A stretch of 64,000 nt of DNA from Candidatus Nanoarchaeia archaeon (GTDB lineage: Archaea; Nanobdellota; Nanobdellia; Woesearchaeales; UBA525), in NCBI GenBank assembly GCA_028279755.1, contig JANQNB010000011.1, positions 192,501-256,500 on the forward strand. Reading direction: 5' to 3'. This document shows, in pieces, positions 36,989-44,423 of this stretch; the stretch's first letter is position 1; every line of letters starts with the position of its first letter. Position numbers and translations under genes: made by a program. The notes below the pieces were generated by a model, which was not told the DNA's origin, made no database searches, and was given only the letters and a program-made list of their open reading frames with translations.

Positions 36989-38079
36989 TCTCTGTACACC
37001 TCCAGGTAGTGTTGCGCCACCCTGTTCCAGGAATGTTGTTCTGCAATCTCCCGGGAACGTCGTTGCATCTTTGTGAGTTTCTGTCGATGCTGCATTTGCG
37101 TGATGGCGCGCGCGATCGCCTTTGGCGAAGTGCTGCGCAGAACGGTGCCGTTGCCGTCGACAAGCTCTTCCGTGCCACCGGTGCGCGTGACGATGACGGC
37201 GAGTCCGGACGCGATCGCCTCCAGCAGAGTGTTGCTCATCCCTTCATTGCTCGACGGCAGGACAAAGATGCCTGCGTGCCGGTAGTAGGGCGCGATCTTC
37301 GCGCGGGGCACGTAGCCGATGAAGTGGACGCGCTGAGTAAGGCCAAGTTGTTTTGTGAGCTCTTTCAATTCTTTTTCTTGGCGGCCTTCGCCGATGATAG
37401 TGAGCTCTGCCTTCGGCACATACTGCAGTGCAGCGATGAGGTGATGAATTCCTTTTCTCGGCACAAGCCGCGAGACACAGAGAATTTTCTTCCCGTCTCC
37501 TGGATTCTTTGCAGGCGTGAAATGCTTGAGGTCGACGCCATTCGGAATAATACCAATAGTCTGCTGGCTTGTTCTCTGTGCCAGTTGTCGTAAGCCCGCG
37601 GAGTTCGCAATGACCGCTTTCGCATGCTTCCATACTCTTCGGCACAATGGTTTGAAGATGAACGGGTCGAGGAACTTGGTTCGGGCACTGAATCCTGGGA
37701 CGTCGCTCCCTCGCAATCCCACAATGTAAGGCAGGGTCTTGCGATGCCGCCATGCCAACCAGCCAGGGGGCCAGCTGAACCATGCGTGGCAGAGGTCATA
37801 CGTATTTTCTGCTAGCAAGTGTTTCATCTTCTTGTTGGCTTTGCGAGTCCAGGTGAGGAATTCCCGCGCTGACCAGTGGTGCAAGCGCTTCTTGCGGATG
37901 CCCAGTTGATGGATCGTGATGCGCTTCGAGAGTTTCACAGTCTTCGCTTTTCCTTCGCTGGCTGTGATCAGGTCGACGTCGATATTCTTTTTTGAGAACG
38001 CCTCCAGCAGGTGCTTGTTCGCTGTCGCTGCGCCGCCGCCGACTGGTGGATACTCGAAGTTGAGCATGAGTACGCGCAT
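36973..38079 (-). CDS. Glycosyltransferase family 4
   Basis: This 368-aa GT-B enzyme begins MRVLMLNFEYPPVGGGAAT with the N-terminal glycine-rich acceptor loop. IIPNGVDLKHFTPA and KILCVSRLVPRKGIHHLIAAL start the nucleotide-sugar domain. The EX7E-type motif falls in PSSNEGMSNTLLEAIASGLAVIVTRTGG (about 288-315). ATG 38079 lies 16 nt after the stop of the preceding GT2 gene. Confidence 0.92.
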   Translation of the reverse strand: MRVLMLNFEYPPVGGGAATANKHLLEAFSKKNIDVDLITASEGKAKTVKLSKRITIHQLGIRKKRLHHWSAREFLTWTRKANKKMKHLLAENTYDLCHAWFSWPPGWLAWRHRKTLPYIVGLRGSDVPGFSARTKFLDPFIFKPLCRRVWKHAKAVIANSAGLRQLAQRTSQQTIGIIPNGVDLKHFTPAKNPGDGKKILCVSRLVPRKGIHHLIAALQYVPKAELTIIGEGRQEKELKELTKQLGLTQRVHFIGYVPRAKIAPYYRHAGIFVLPSSNEGMSNTLLEAIASGLAVIVTRTGGTEELVDGNGTVLRSTSPKAIARAITQMQHRQKLTKMQRRSREIAEQHSWNRVAQHYLEVYRECSSQ

Positions 38080-38095
38080 GATAACCCCCGCGGGC

Positions 38096-39016
38096 CTATT
38101 TGACCCGTTTGATGATGTACCGCTCTTCGATGCGTGAGCTGTTGAAATAGTTGCGCAGGAGGACATCAAGCATGACTCCTGAGACGAAGAGCTGCAAAGC
38201 GATGAGTATGAAGAAGAACCCGAGCGGGAAGAGCGCATGATCGCTCAGGTCGATGTTCCGCGTGATCTTCAGGTAGGCGAGGTAGAGCTCGCTCAGGATG
38301 CCGAGTCCGAAAAGGAGATAGCTGAGCGTGCCGAAGAGGTGCAAGGGCCGTCGGGAATACTTGTTGATGAACCACATGAAGACGAGGTCGGTGAGGCCGT
38401 TGATCGCCTTCTTGCCGGTGTACTTGCTCGTGCCGCTGTGGCGCGCTCGATGGTTTACTTTGAGCTCGCCGGTCCTGAAGCCTTTCCAGCGGAGCAGGGC
38501 GATGATGTAGCGGTGCATCTCTCCCCAGAGGTCGAGGCTCTGCACTGCGGCGCGCCGGTAGACCCGGAGGGTGCAGCCACTGTCATGCACCTGGTCTTTG
38601 ATCAGTATGCCCCGGAGCAGTCGGCCGATCCGCGTCAGGACGCGCGTCAGGATCGGGTCCTTGCGTTTCTGTCGCCAGCCGGCAACAACGTCGAGCTTGT
38701 TGCGCACCAGGTGCGTGTAGAGCCGCGGGATGTCTTTGGGATCGTTCTGGAGGTCAGCGTCGATCGAGATGACAAAGTCGCCTTGCGCTGCCTTGAAGCC
38801 TGCGTCGAGCGCTGCGCTCTGGCCGTAGTTGCGCTGCAAAGTGATGACTTTTCCTTGCAGGCTGCCAAGAACGCGAGCTGTGTTGTCTGTCGAGCCGTCG
38901 TCCACATAGATGATCTCGTGGCTGCCCATGCCTTTCATGACAGCCTTCAGCTCCTTGTGCAGGCGCTGGAGATTGCCTTCCTCGTTATAGACCGGGACGA
39001 CAACACTGAACTTCAT
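38096..39016 (-). CDS. Dolichyl-phosphate-sugar synthase-like GT2 with membrane tail
   Basis: This 306-aa protein has a GT-A domain like DPM1/DPG synthase: SVVVPVYNEEGNLQRLHKEL, IIYVDDGSTDNT, QRNYGQSAALDAGF and VISIDADLQNDP (DxD near 93). Two C-terminal transmembrane helices follow. It probably makes the lipid-phosphate sugar used by the PMT-type transferases at 39051 and 26588. ATG 39016 was chosen over an upstream in-frame codon that overlaps the TATA-like TTTATAAATG (about 39039-39048). Confidence 0.9.
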   Translation of the reverse strand: MKFSVVVPVYNEEGNLQRLHKELKAVMKGMGSHEIIYVDDGSTDNTARVLGSLQGKVITLQRNYGQSAALDAGFKAAQGDFVISIDADLQNDPKDIPRLYTHLVRNKLDVVAGWRQKRKDPILTRVLTRIGRLLRGILIKDQVHDSGCTLRVYRRAAVQSLDLWGEMHRYIIALLRWKGFRTGELKVNHRARHSGTSKYTGKKAINGLTDLVFMWFINKYSRRPLHLFGTLSYLLFGLGILSELYLAYLKITRNIDLSDHALFPLGFFFILIALQLFVSGVMLDVLLRNYFNSSRIEERYIIKRVK

Positions 39017-39050
39017 GCTGAGGCATAAGTAGCGTTTCATTTATAAATGT

Positions 39051-40496
39051 TCAGTCGCCGAAGCGATAGACAAAGGCGCGGCTCCAATACTCGGTTCCGT
39101 GCTCGGCCACAAGGGTCTGGTTCTCAATGACCGCTTTTCTCGCAGGATCAAGACGGGCCAGGGCGAAATCGTCGACAATCACATAGCCGTGATATGCCTC
39201 GACAAGCGCTGCGAGATGTGCCGCGTCGAGCACGCCAGGCACGCCGGTGTAGAATTCCTGGTCAGTCTCGAAATCGTACCGGTGCTCCCGTTCAAGACTG
39301 TGGCCAGTGTAGCTGATCGCGAGCCAGTAATCCGGCTTTCTCAGATAGAGCTCTGCTACCGCAGTATGCGCCACGATGAGGATGTCGTCTGGCTGCAGTG
39401 CGAGTGTGTGCGCTGCCTCAAACGGTGGTTGCGGCGTCCCTTGCTCGAGGGTGTAGCTCTGCTGTGGCAGGAAGAGGAAGCCACTGGCGACGAGCGCGAG
39501 GATGAGCAATGCTGCGGCGGCGTAGCGATACCACCTTGGCTTGAACACAGTGGTGAGATAGATGATACCCTGCGCTGCCAGGAAGGCGAGCATGGGAAGC
39601 GCGATGAGCAGGTAGCGATAGTTCAGCGTGCTCACGAAGAAGCTCGCGCCGAGGAACAGGCCGAGGAAGCTGATGAGGAAGAGCGCGTTGCTTGAGAAAC
39701 GCTTTTTCTCCGCGAACAGGCCGACGACTGCGAAGAAGGCGATAAGCGTGTGCGCACCGAGGAGGTAATAGCGGTATTGCGCTGCATAGTTCGCGACAAG
39801 CGAGTCGGTCGCGATCCAATAGAAGAGCATGCCCAGGCAGAGGGTGATGCCGAGCAGGATCGTGATGAGCGTGTTGCGCTTGAGTCGGGCGATAGCCTTT
39901 TGTGTGTGTTTCCAGATCTCTTCTCGTTGGAGCAGGAGGAAGTGGAGTCCTATCGCGATGGCGAGGATGAATCCTACTTTATGCAAGGCAAAAGTAAGGA
40001 CTAGGAAAGCGAGCAGCCAGAGCAGGTCCTTGAGCTGTTTGCCCTCAAGGAACCTAACGTAAAAATACACTGCAAGGAAGAACGCGAGTTCGAGAAGGAT
40101 GTACATGCGTGCCTGCCTGCTCCAGGCTATTTGCAGGCTCGAGAACGTCACCAGCGCTGCTGTCAAGAGCGCAGTCTTCTCGTCGTAGAGCCGTTTGCCG
40201 ATCAGGTAGAGCACGAGGATGAGCGCTGTGCCTGCGAGGACTGACAGGATGCGCATTGCCACGTGACCATAGCCGAAGAGCGCGCCGATGCCTGCGAGCG
40301 CATAGGTGTGCGGCCAGCTTCTCCAATATGATTCGCCGCTGTCGAAATACGGGACGCCTTTCTCCTGAATCTGTTTCGCTGCAAGCACAGAGTATGATTC
40401 GTCGATCCAGTAGGAGTCAGTATCAAGCGCGTAGCCGCGGTAGAAGAGCCCGAGCAGGATGAGCAGTCCGAGTAGGACGAGCTGCCATCGTTTCAT
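39051..40496 (-). CDS. PMT-like membrane glycosyltransferase
   Basis: This 481-aa GT39-type enzyme has about ten helices. The first external loop, YWIDESYSVLAAKQIQEKGVPYFDSGESYWRSW (about 29-61), carries the conserved acidic pair. ALHKVGFILAIAIGLHFLLL and the later helices follow, with a C-terminal soluble part. It is paired with the DPM1-like gene downstream. It begins with an ATGA overlap on the small membrane protein. Confidence 0.85.
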   Translation of the reverse strand: MKRWQLVLLGLLILLGLFYRGYALDTDSYWIDESYSVLAAKQIQEKGVPYFDSGESYWRSWPHTYALAGIGALFGYGHVAMRILSVLAGTALILVLYLIGKRLYDEKTALLTAALVTFSSLQIAWSRQARMYILLELAFFLAVYFYVRFLEGKQLKDLLWLLAFLVLTFALHKVGFILAIAIGLHFLLLQREEIWKHTQKAIARLKRNTLITILLGITLCLGMLFYWIATDSLVANYAAQYRYYLLGAHTLIAFFAVVGLFAEKKRFSSNALFLISFLGLFLGASFFVSTLNYRYLLIALPMLAFLAAQGIIYLTTVFKPRWYRYAAAALLILALVASGFLFLPQQSYTLEQGTPQPPFEAAHTLALQPDDILIVAHTAVAELYLRKPDYWLAISYTGHSLEREHRYDFETDQEFYTGVPGVLDAAHLAALVEAYHGYVIVDDFALARLDPARKAVIENQTLVAEHGTEYWSRAFVYRFGD

Positions 40497-40669
40497 TCGA
40501 GCATCACCTTTGCGGTGCCGAAGACGACGAGTGCGATGATGAAGAGGAAGAGGCTGAACCTGAGCAGGCCGGGGTGTGGGAAGACTGCTTTTGCGACGAG
40601 GACAAGGAAGACGAAGATCGCAAGATTGCGGAAGACCTCGGCAATGATATCCCGGGTTTTTCGTCGCAT
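40493..40669 (-). CDS. Small membrane protein (58 aa)
   Basis: It starts MRRKTRDIIAEVFRN and has two hydrophobic segments, the second ending FLFIIALVVFGTAKVMLE. It is unrecognised. ATG 40669 has a TATA-like CCTTATAACT about 25 nt upstream (leaderless). The stop overlaps the next start (ATGA), so it heads the 40669-29741 operon. Confidence 0.65.
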   Translation of the reverse strand: MRRKTRDIIAEVFRNLAIFVFLVLVAKAVFPHPGLLRFSLFLFIIALVVFGTAKVMLE

Positions 40670-40710
40670 ACAGGAATGGGGTTTGTTGTAGTTATAAGGG
40701 TTTCGTGTAG

Positions 40711-40814
40711 CAGCCTTGCTGCCTTGGCGCGGCATACGAAGTCACAGAAACGTTCCGTTTCTGGGATGCCAGGAAGCTTCGCTTCCTGAGCATGAGAGCG
40801 CCGCAGCAAGGCTG
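40711..40814. ncRNA. Structured RNA element family A, copy 2 (long form)
   Basis: The outer stem is 11 bp (CAGCCTTGCTG/CAGCAAGGCTG). The core CCTTGGCGCGGCATACGAAGT and GAGAGCGCCG is identical to copy 1. Where copy 1 has a short loop, this one carries two extra hairpins: CAGAAACG-TTC-CGTTTCTG (40745-40763) and CAGGAAGC-TTC-GCTTCCTG (40770-40788). It lies between divergent genes, so it is not simply a 3'-UTR terminator. It could be a free-standing RNA. Confidence 0.6.
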
Positions 40815-40845
40815 TGCAGTTTTCGCTTCTCAGAATCACTCAAAC

Positions 40846-40862
40846 ACTAGTTATTTAAAATG
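40846..40862. promoter_or_regulatory. TATA region for peroxiredoxin
   Basis: AGTTATTTAAAATGAC is centred about 47 nt before ATG 40902, giving a leader of about 20 nt. Its symmetry (TTTAAA) could also serve minus-strand transcription into element A2. Confidence 0.45.
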
Positions 40863-40901
40863 ACATGAGTTCACGTAGCGAATGATTCTAAGGGTGAAAC
40901 A

Positions 40902-41462
40902 ATGAATATCGGCGATACGATACCGGATATGGAATTGGAAGCATACTACAACGATAAGACTGTGAAGATCAAGCTGGGTGAGTGCAGGGGCAAGTGGACT
41001 GTGCTGCTCTTCTATCCTGCTGACTTCACCTTCGTCTGTCCGACGGAGCTGACAGAGGCGGCGCATCTCTACGATGAGTTCAAGAAGGAAGGCGCTGAGA
41101 TCATGTCTGTCTCGACCGATACTGTGTTCGTCCATAAGGCCTGGCACGACCACAGCCCAACGATCAAGGACATCAAGTATCCGATGTTGGCAGACCCGAC
41201 TGGCGAGCTGTGCCGCGCGCTCGGCACGTACATCGAGAAGGAAGGCTTGAGTCTTCGAGGGACATTCATCTTTGATCCTGACTGCAAGCTCGTCGCGATG
41301 GACATCCATGACAACAGCATCGGCAGGAACGCCCATGAGATCCTGCGCAAGGTGCAGGCTGCGAAGTTCACACACGACAATCCAGGACAAGTCTGCCCAG
41401 CATCATGGAAGCCCGGCGGCAAGACGCTCAAGCCCGGCATGGACCTTGTCGGGAAGCTCTAG
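40902..41462 (+). CDS. Peroxiredoxin (AhpC/Prx1 type, 2-Cys)
   Basis: It reduces hydrogen peroxide and organic peroxides in the cytoplasm (186 aa). The peroxidatic cysteine is C46 in YPADFTFVCPTE. The resolving cysteine is C165 in GQVCPASWKPGG. It is normal AhpC length. No AhpF-type reductase is nearby, so the electron donor is unknown. The stop is followed 9 nt later by structured element B2 in the same sense. Confidence 0.95.
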   Translation: MNIGDTIPDMELEAYYNDKTVKIKLGECRGKWTVLLFYPADFTFVCPTELTEAAHLYDEFKKEGAEIMSVSTDTVFVHKAWHDHSPTIKDIKYPMLADPTGELCRALGTYIEKEGLSLRGTFIFDPDCKLVAMDIHDNSIGRNAHEILRKVQAAKFTHDNPGQVCPASWKPGGKTLKPGMDLVGKL

Positions 41463-41471
41463 CCAAACAGT

Positions 41472-41572
41472 GCCACTGTCGCTCCTACGCTCCCTCTGGT
41501 CGCGCAAGTATCGATGCCTCACATAATGAGCTACGCTCATATTCGGCATCGCCTTTAACTCAGGACAGTGGC
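41472..41572 (+). ncRNA. Structured RNA element family B, copy 2 (3' of peroxiredoxin)
   Basis: The outer stem is GCCACTGTC/GACAGTGGC and the inner stem is CGATGCC/GGCATCG. The terminal hairpin is ATGAGC-TAC-GCTCAT. The core ACGCTCCCTCTGGTCGCGC and the segment CTCAGGAC are identical to copy 1. Relative to copy 1, three pairs in the outer stem and three in the inner stem have changed on both sides. It is in the sense orientation just after a stop codon, as in copy 1. Confidence 0.65.
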
Positions 41573-41634
41573 GCCAACAAACATTTTTTATACTTCTTCG
41601 TTTTTTTCCTCTACAATAGTGATTGGGTGGTAGT

Positions 41635-42009
41635 GTGGAACGTGGCCAAGTCTACAAGTGCACCGGAAGCGGTGTCGTCATCGAAGTTCTCGATCAGGGT
41701 CAGCTGGAAAAACCGTGCACAGAGCAGGATATGCGTCCCTTGCTCGAACGCACTGCAGCTGAGGAAGGGAAGGAGAAGCACGTCCCTGTCGTTGAGCAGA
41801 CCAGCGAGGGCATCCATGTGAAAGTCGGGAGCGTGCCCCACCCGATGGAGCCTGATCATTGGATCAAATGGATCGAGCTGCGGACAAGCGATAAGTGCTA
41901 TCGCCACTGGCTCAAGCCTGGCGAGCAGCCAGAGACGACATTTCCGCTGGTCGAGGGTGAGTTCGCGATCCGCGAGCATTGCAACAAGCACGGCCTGTGG
42001 AAGGCGTAG
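41635..42009 (+). CDS. Superoxide reductase (desulfoferrodoxin-like, degenerate centre I)
   Basis: It reduces superoxide to peroxide without making oxygen (124 aa). The iron centre II ligands are intact: KHVPVVE, VPHPMEPDHWI and EHCNKHGLW (His and Cys). The N-terminal desulforedoxin domain, normally with four Cys, keeps only VYKCTGSG and a PCTE fragment, so centre I iron is probably lost. GTG 41635 is taken as the start because GGGTGG lies just upstream; an in-frame TTG at 41623 is less likely. Confidence 0.88.
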   Translation: MERGQVYKCTGSGVVIEVLDQGQLEKPCTEQDMRPLLERTAAEEGKEKHVPVVEQTSEGIHVKVGSVPHPMEPDHWIKWIELRTSDKCYRHWLKPGEQPETTFPLVEGEFAIREHCNKHGLWKA

Positions 42010-42116
42010 TGCATATTTCTGACGTTCAGCACCCTTCAACAATAGCTTTATATATGTGAATATCATTTCACGTTTCAACAAATTCTCAGACGAGAATCAA
42101 GCACGAGGTGACCTCT

Positions 42117-42725
42117 ATGGTACATGAATTGCCAGCATTAGGATACGATTACAACGCGCTCGAGCCCCACATCGATGCCAAGACGATGGAGATCCATCAC
42201 ACGAAGCACCACCAGGCATACATCGACAAGTTGAACGCCGCGCTCGAGAAGCACCCACAGCTACAAAGCAAGGCTGTCGAGGAACTGCTCGCAGACCTCA
42301 ACGCTGTTCCTGAAGACATCAGGAGTGCGGTTCGGAACCATGGTGGCGGGCATTGGAACCACAGCTTCTTCTGGCCTTTGCTCAAGAAAGGGGTTGAGGC
42401 AAAAGGCGCTGTGATTGACGCGATCGCCGAGAAATGGGAAAGCTTTGAGAAGTTCCAGGAAGAATTCTCCAACGCAGCCGCGCTTCGCTTCGGCTCTGGC
42501 TGGGCCTGGCTAGTTGTTGACGAAGACGGCTCGCTTGAGATCATCAGCACGCCGAACCAGGACACTCCTGTGAGCGACGGCAAGAAGCCAGTTCTCGGTC
42601 TCGATGTCTGGGAGCACGCGTACTATCTCACATACCAGAACAAGCGGCCAGCCTACATCGAAGCGTTTTTCAACGTGATCGACTGGGACAAGGTCAACGA
42701 GCATTATCAAAATGCCAAAGCATGA
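42117..42725 (+). CDS. sod: Superoxide dismutase, Fe/Mn type
   Basis: This 202-aa protein carries the metal ligands in [30 protein letters not shown] and [20 protein letters not shown] (Asp and His), with [10 protein letters not shown] between. Fe or Mn specificity cannot be settled by eye. ATG 42117 follows GAGGTGACC. It overlaps the next gene by 14 nt. Having SOD and superoxide reductase side by side is uncommon. Confidence 0.96.
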   Translation: MVHELPALGYDYNALEPHIDAKTMEIHHTKHHQAYIDKLNAALEKHPQLQSKAVEELLADLNAVPEDIRSAVRNHGGGHWNHSFFWPLLKKGVEAKGAVIDAIAEKWESFEKFQEEFSNAAALRFGSGWAWLVVDEDGSLEIISTPNQDTPVSDGKKPVLGLDVWEHAYYLTYQNKRPAYIEAFFNVIDWDKVNEHYQNAKA

Positions 42726-43101
42726 TCTGAAAGAAGTGAAGAAAGACAAGAGCTTCTGGTCAGCCATCGGCCTGAGCGCGTTCGTCGCGAGCTTCTGCTG
42801 CCTGACACCAATCGTCCTGGTGCTCTTCGGCCTGAGCAGTGTCGCGTTCGCGTCCTCGCTCGGCCTCACCTTGTACGGCGAATGGAAATGGGCGTTCCGT
42901 GGCGTCGGCCTGTTGCTGCTCGCTGCATCCATGTTCTTTTACTTCCGCAGCAAGGGCATCTGCACCCTCGATCAAGCCAGGAAACGAAGGAACGAGATTA
43001 TCAACAAGGTATTGATCGCGCTCATCGCAGCGATCATCGCATACGTGATCTTCTTGTATGTCATCCTTCATTATATCGGCGTATGGATGGACATATGGTA
43101 A
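42712..43101 (+). CDS. MerT-like membrane protein
   Basis: This 129-aa protein has about four hydrophobic segments. The first contains a vicinal Cys pair, [19 protein letters not shown] (about 22-40), the hallmark of MerT-type mercuric transporters. A further cysteine in [14 protein letters not shown] fits the loop cysteines of that family. No MerA or MerP is nearby, so mercury transport is not established. Another thiol or redox-linked role is possible. It is coupled to the SOD gene by overlap. Confidence 0.6.
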   Translation: MPKHDLKEVKKDKSFWSAIGLSAFVASFCCLTPIVLVLFGLSSVAFASSLGLTLYGEWKWAFRGVGLLLLAASMFFYFRSKGICTLDQARKRRNEIINKVLIALIAAIIAYVIFLYVILHYIGVWMDIW

Positions 43102-43116
43102 TGCAGAGGTGAAATC

Positions 43117-43593
43117 ATGGCTATTACTATCGGTAAAAAAGCTCCGGCATTCACATTGCCAGACCACGATGGAAAAAAGGTCTCATTGAAAGATCTGAAA
43201 GGCAAATGGATCGTGCTGTACTTCTACCCGAAAGACAACACGCCTGGCTGCACAGTCGAAGGCATCGAGTTCACAGCAAAGAAGAAGGAATTCGAAAAGC
43301 ACAACGCTGTCGTGTACGGCATCTCCGGTGACAGCGCAGACAGCCATTGCAAATTCATCAAGAAACACAAGCTCGGCATTCCCCTGCTGACCGACGTTGA
43401 CAAGAAGATGATGGAAAACTACGACGCGTTCAAAGAGAAATCCATGTATGGCCGCACCTTCCTTGGCATCGTCCGCTCCACAGTGCTCGTTGATTCACAC
43501 GGCAAAATCGCGCATCACTGGCCAAAAGTCAAGGCCAGGGGGCACGCAGATGAAGTGCTCGCTACCGTAGAACGACTGGTCACGCGACCGTAG
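43117..43593 (+). CDS. bcp: Thiol peroxidase, Bcp/PrxQ family
   Basis: It reduces peroxides (158 aa). The peroxidatic cysteine is C45 in FYPKDNTPGCTVEGIEF. The usual +5 resolving cysteine is absent, so it would work as a 1-Cys or atypical enzyme, possibly using the cysteine in DSHCKFIKKH. GRTFLGIVRSTVLVDSHGKI completes the thioredoxin fold. GAGGTGAAATC precedes the ATG. Confidence 0.94.
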   Translation: MAITIGKKAPAFTLPDHDGKKVSLKDLKGKWIVLYFYPKDNTPGCTVEGIEFTAKKKEFEKHNAVVYGISGDSADSHCKFIKKHKLGIPLLTDVDKKMMENYDAFKEKSMYGRTFLGIVRSTVLVDSHGKIAHHWPKVKARGHADEVLATVERLVTRP

Positions 43594-43641
43594 TTTTTAT
43601 AAAGAACCCCTTTGCACTCCATGGTATTGTGAGGTGTTATG

Positions 43642-43929
43642 ATGGCAAAGATCAGCGAGGCTGCAGCGAACCAGACGATCAGCCTTGACGCAATTGAAGT
43701 AGTAGAGAAAGGCGACACTCGAGAGTTCAGCCGTTTCGGCAAGCTCGGCAAGGTCTGCACATGCAAGATCAAGGATGATTCAGGCGAGATGGACCTCACC
43801 TTGTGGAACGACGAAGTCGACACCGTTGCTGAGGGCGACAAGCTCAAGCTCAGCGATGGCTGGTGCAAGGAGTGGAACGGCCGCATGCAGGCCTCGACCG
43901 GCAAGAACGGCAAGCTCGAGAAGCTGTAA
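43642..43929 (+). CDS. OB-fold single-stranded DNA-binding-like protein
   Basis: This 95-aa protein has an OB fold like the RPA/SOSS-B domain: VVEKGDTREFSRFGKLGKVCTCKIKDDSGEMDLTLWNDEVDTVAEGDKLKL, then WCKEWNGRMQASTGKNGKLEKL. It probably binds single-stranded DNA or RNA. Two ATGs lie at 43639 and 43642. The second has better spacing from GAGGTG. TTTTTATAAAG lies about 35 nt upstream of the ribosome site. Confidence 0.82.
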   Translation: MAKISEAAANQTISLDAIEVVEKGDTREFSRFGKLGKVCTCKIKDDSGEMDLTLWNDEVDTVAEGDKLKLSDGWCKEWNGRMQASTGKNGKLEKL

Positions 43930-44020
43930 ACCTGTTTCAACTTCATCTTTAACCCTCCAAGACATATTGTAAATACCTGGATTTCTTCTGCTTTGCGTAT
44001 AACCATCTGAGGTGATCAGG

Positions 44021-44413
44021 GTGTTCCTGAACAAATTGGATTCATTACAAGAATGGAGCCCGCTCGCGATGCGAGTGGTGGCTGGCATCATCTTCATCAT
44101 GGCCGGCTGGATGAAGATCACAGGCATCGACATGTTCGTCGGCATGCTTGACGGCGGCGGCTTTCCGCTTCCGGCGGTGCTCGCATGGATCGTCGCGATC
44201 GTCGAACTGCTCGGCGGTATCGCGATTCTTGTCGGATTCCTCACGCGGGAATCGGCAGCGCTGCTCGGCATCACGATGATCGTAGCCTTCTTCGTCGTGC
44301 TCGCAGGCCAGGGATTGCAAGCCGCATGGTATCCGCTCGCGCTTGCAGCTGGCATGGTCGGCCTCTTGTTCTCAGGAGCAGGCAAGCTGAGCATCGAAGG
44401 CGCGAAACAATAA
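44021..44413 (+). CDS. DoxX-family membrane protein
   Basis: This protein has about 130 aa and four helices: LAMRVVAGIIFIMAGWMKITGI, VLAWIVAIVELLGGIAILVGFLTR, ALLGITMIVAFFVVLAG and LALAAGMVGLLFSGAGKLSIE. The last matches the DoxX GxGxxS/D ending. DoxX proteins are linked to thiosulfate:quinone oxidoreductase or to redox-stress membrane complexes. GTG 44021 follows GAGGTGATCAGG; the GTG at 44012 is inside that site. Confidence 0.85.
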   Translation: MFLNKLDSLQEWSPLAMRVVAGIIFIMAGWMKITGIDMFVGMLDGGGFPLPAVLAWIVAIVELLGGIAILVGFLTRESAALLGITMIVAFFVVLAGQGLQAAWYPLALAAGMVGLLFSGAGKLSIEGAKQ

Positions 44414-44423
44414 AACCTCTTTC

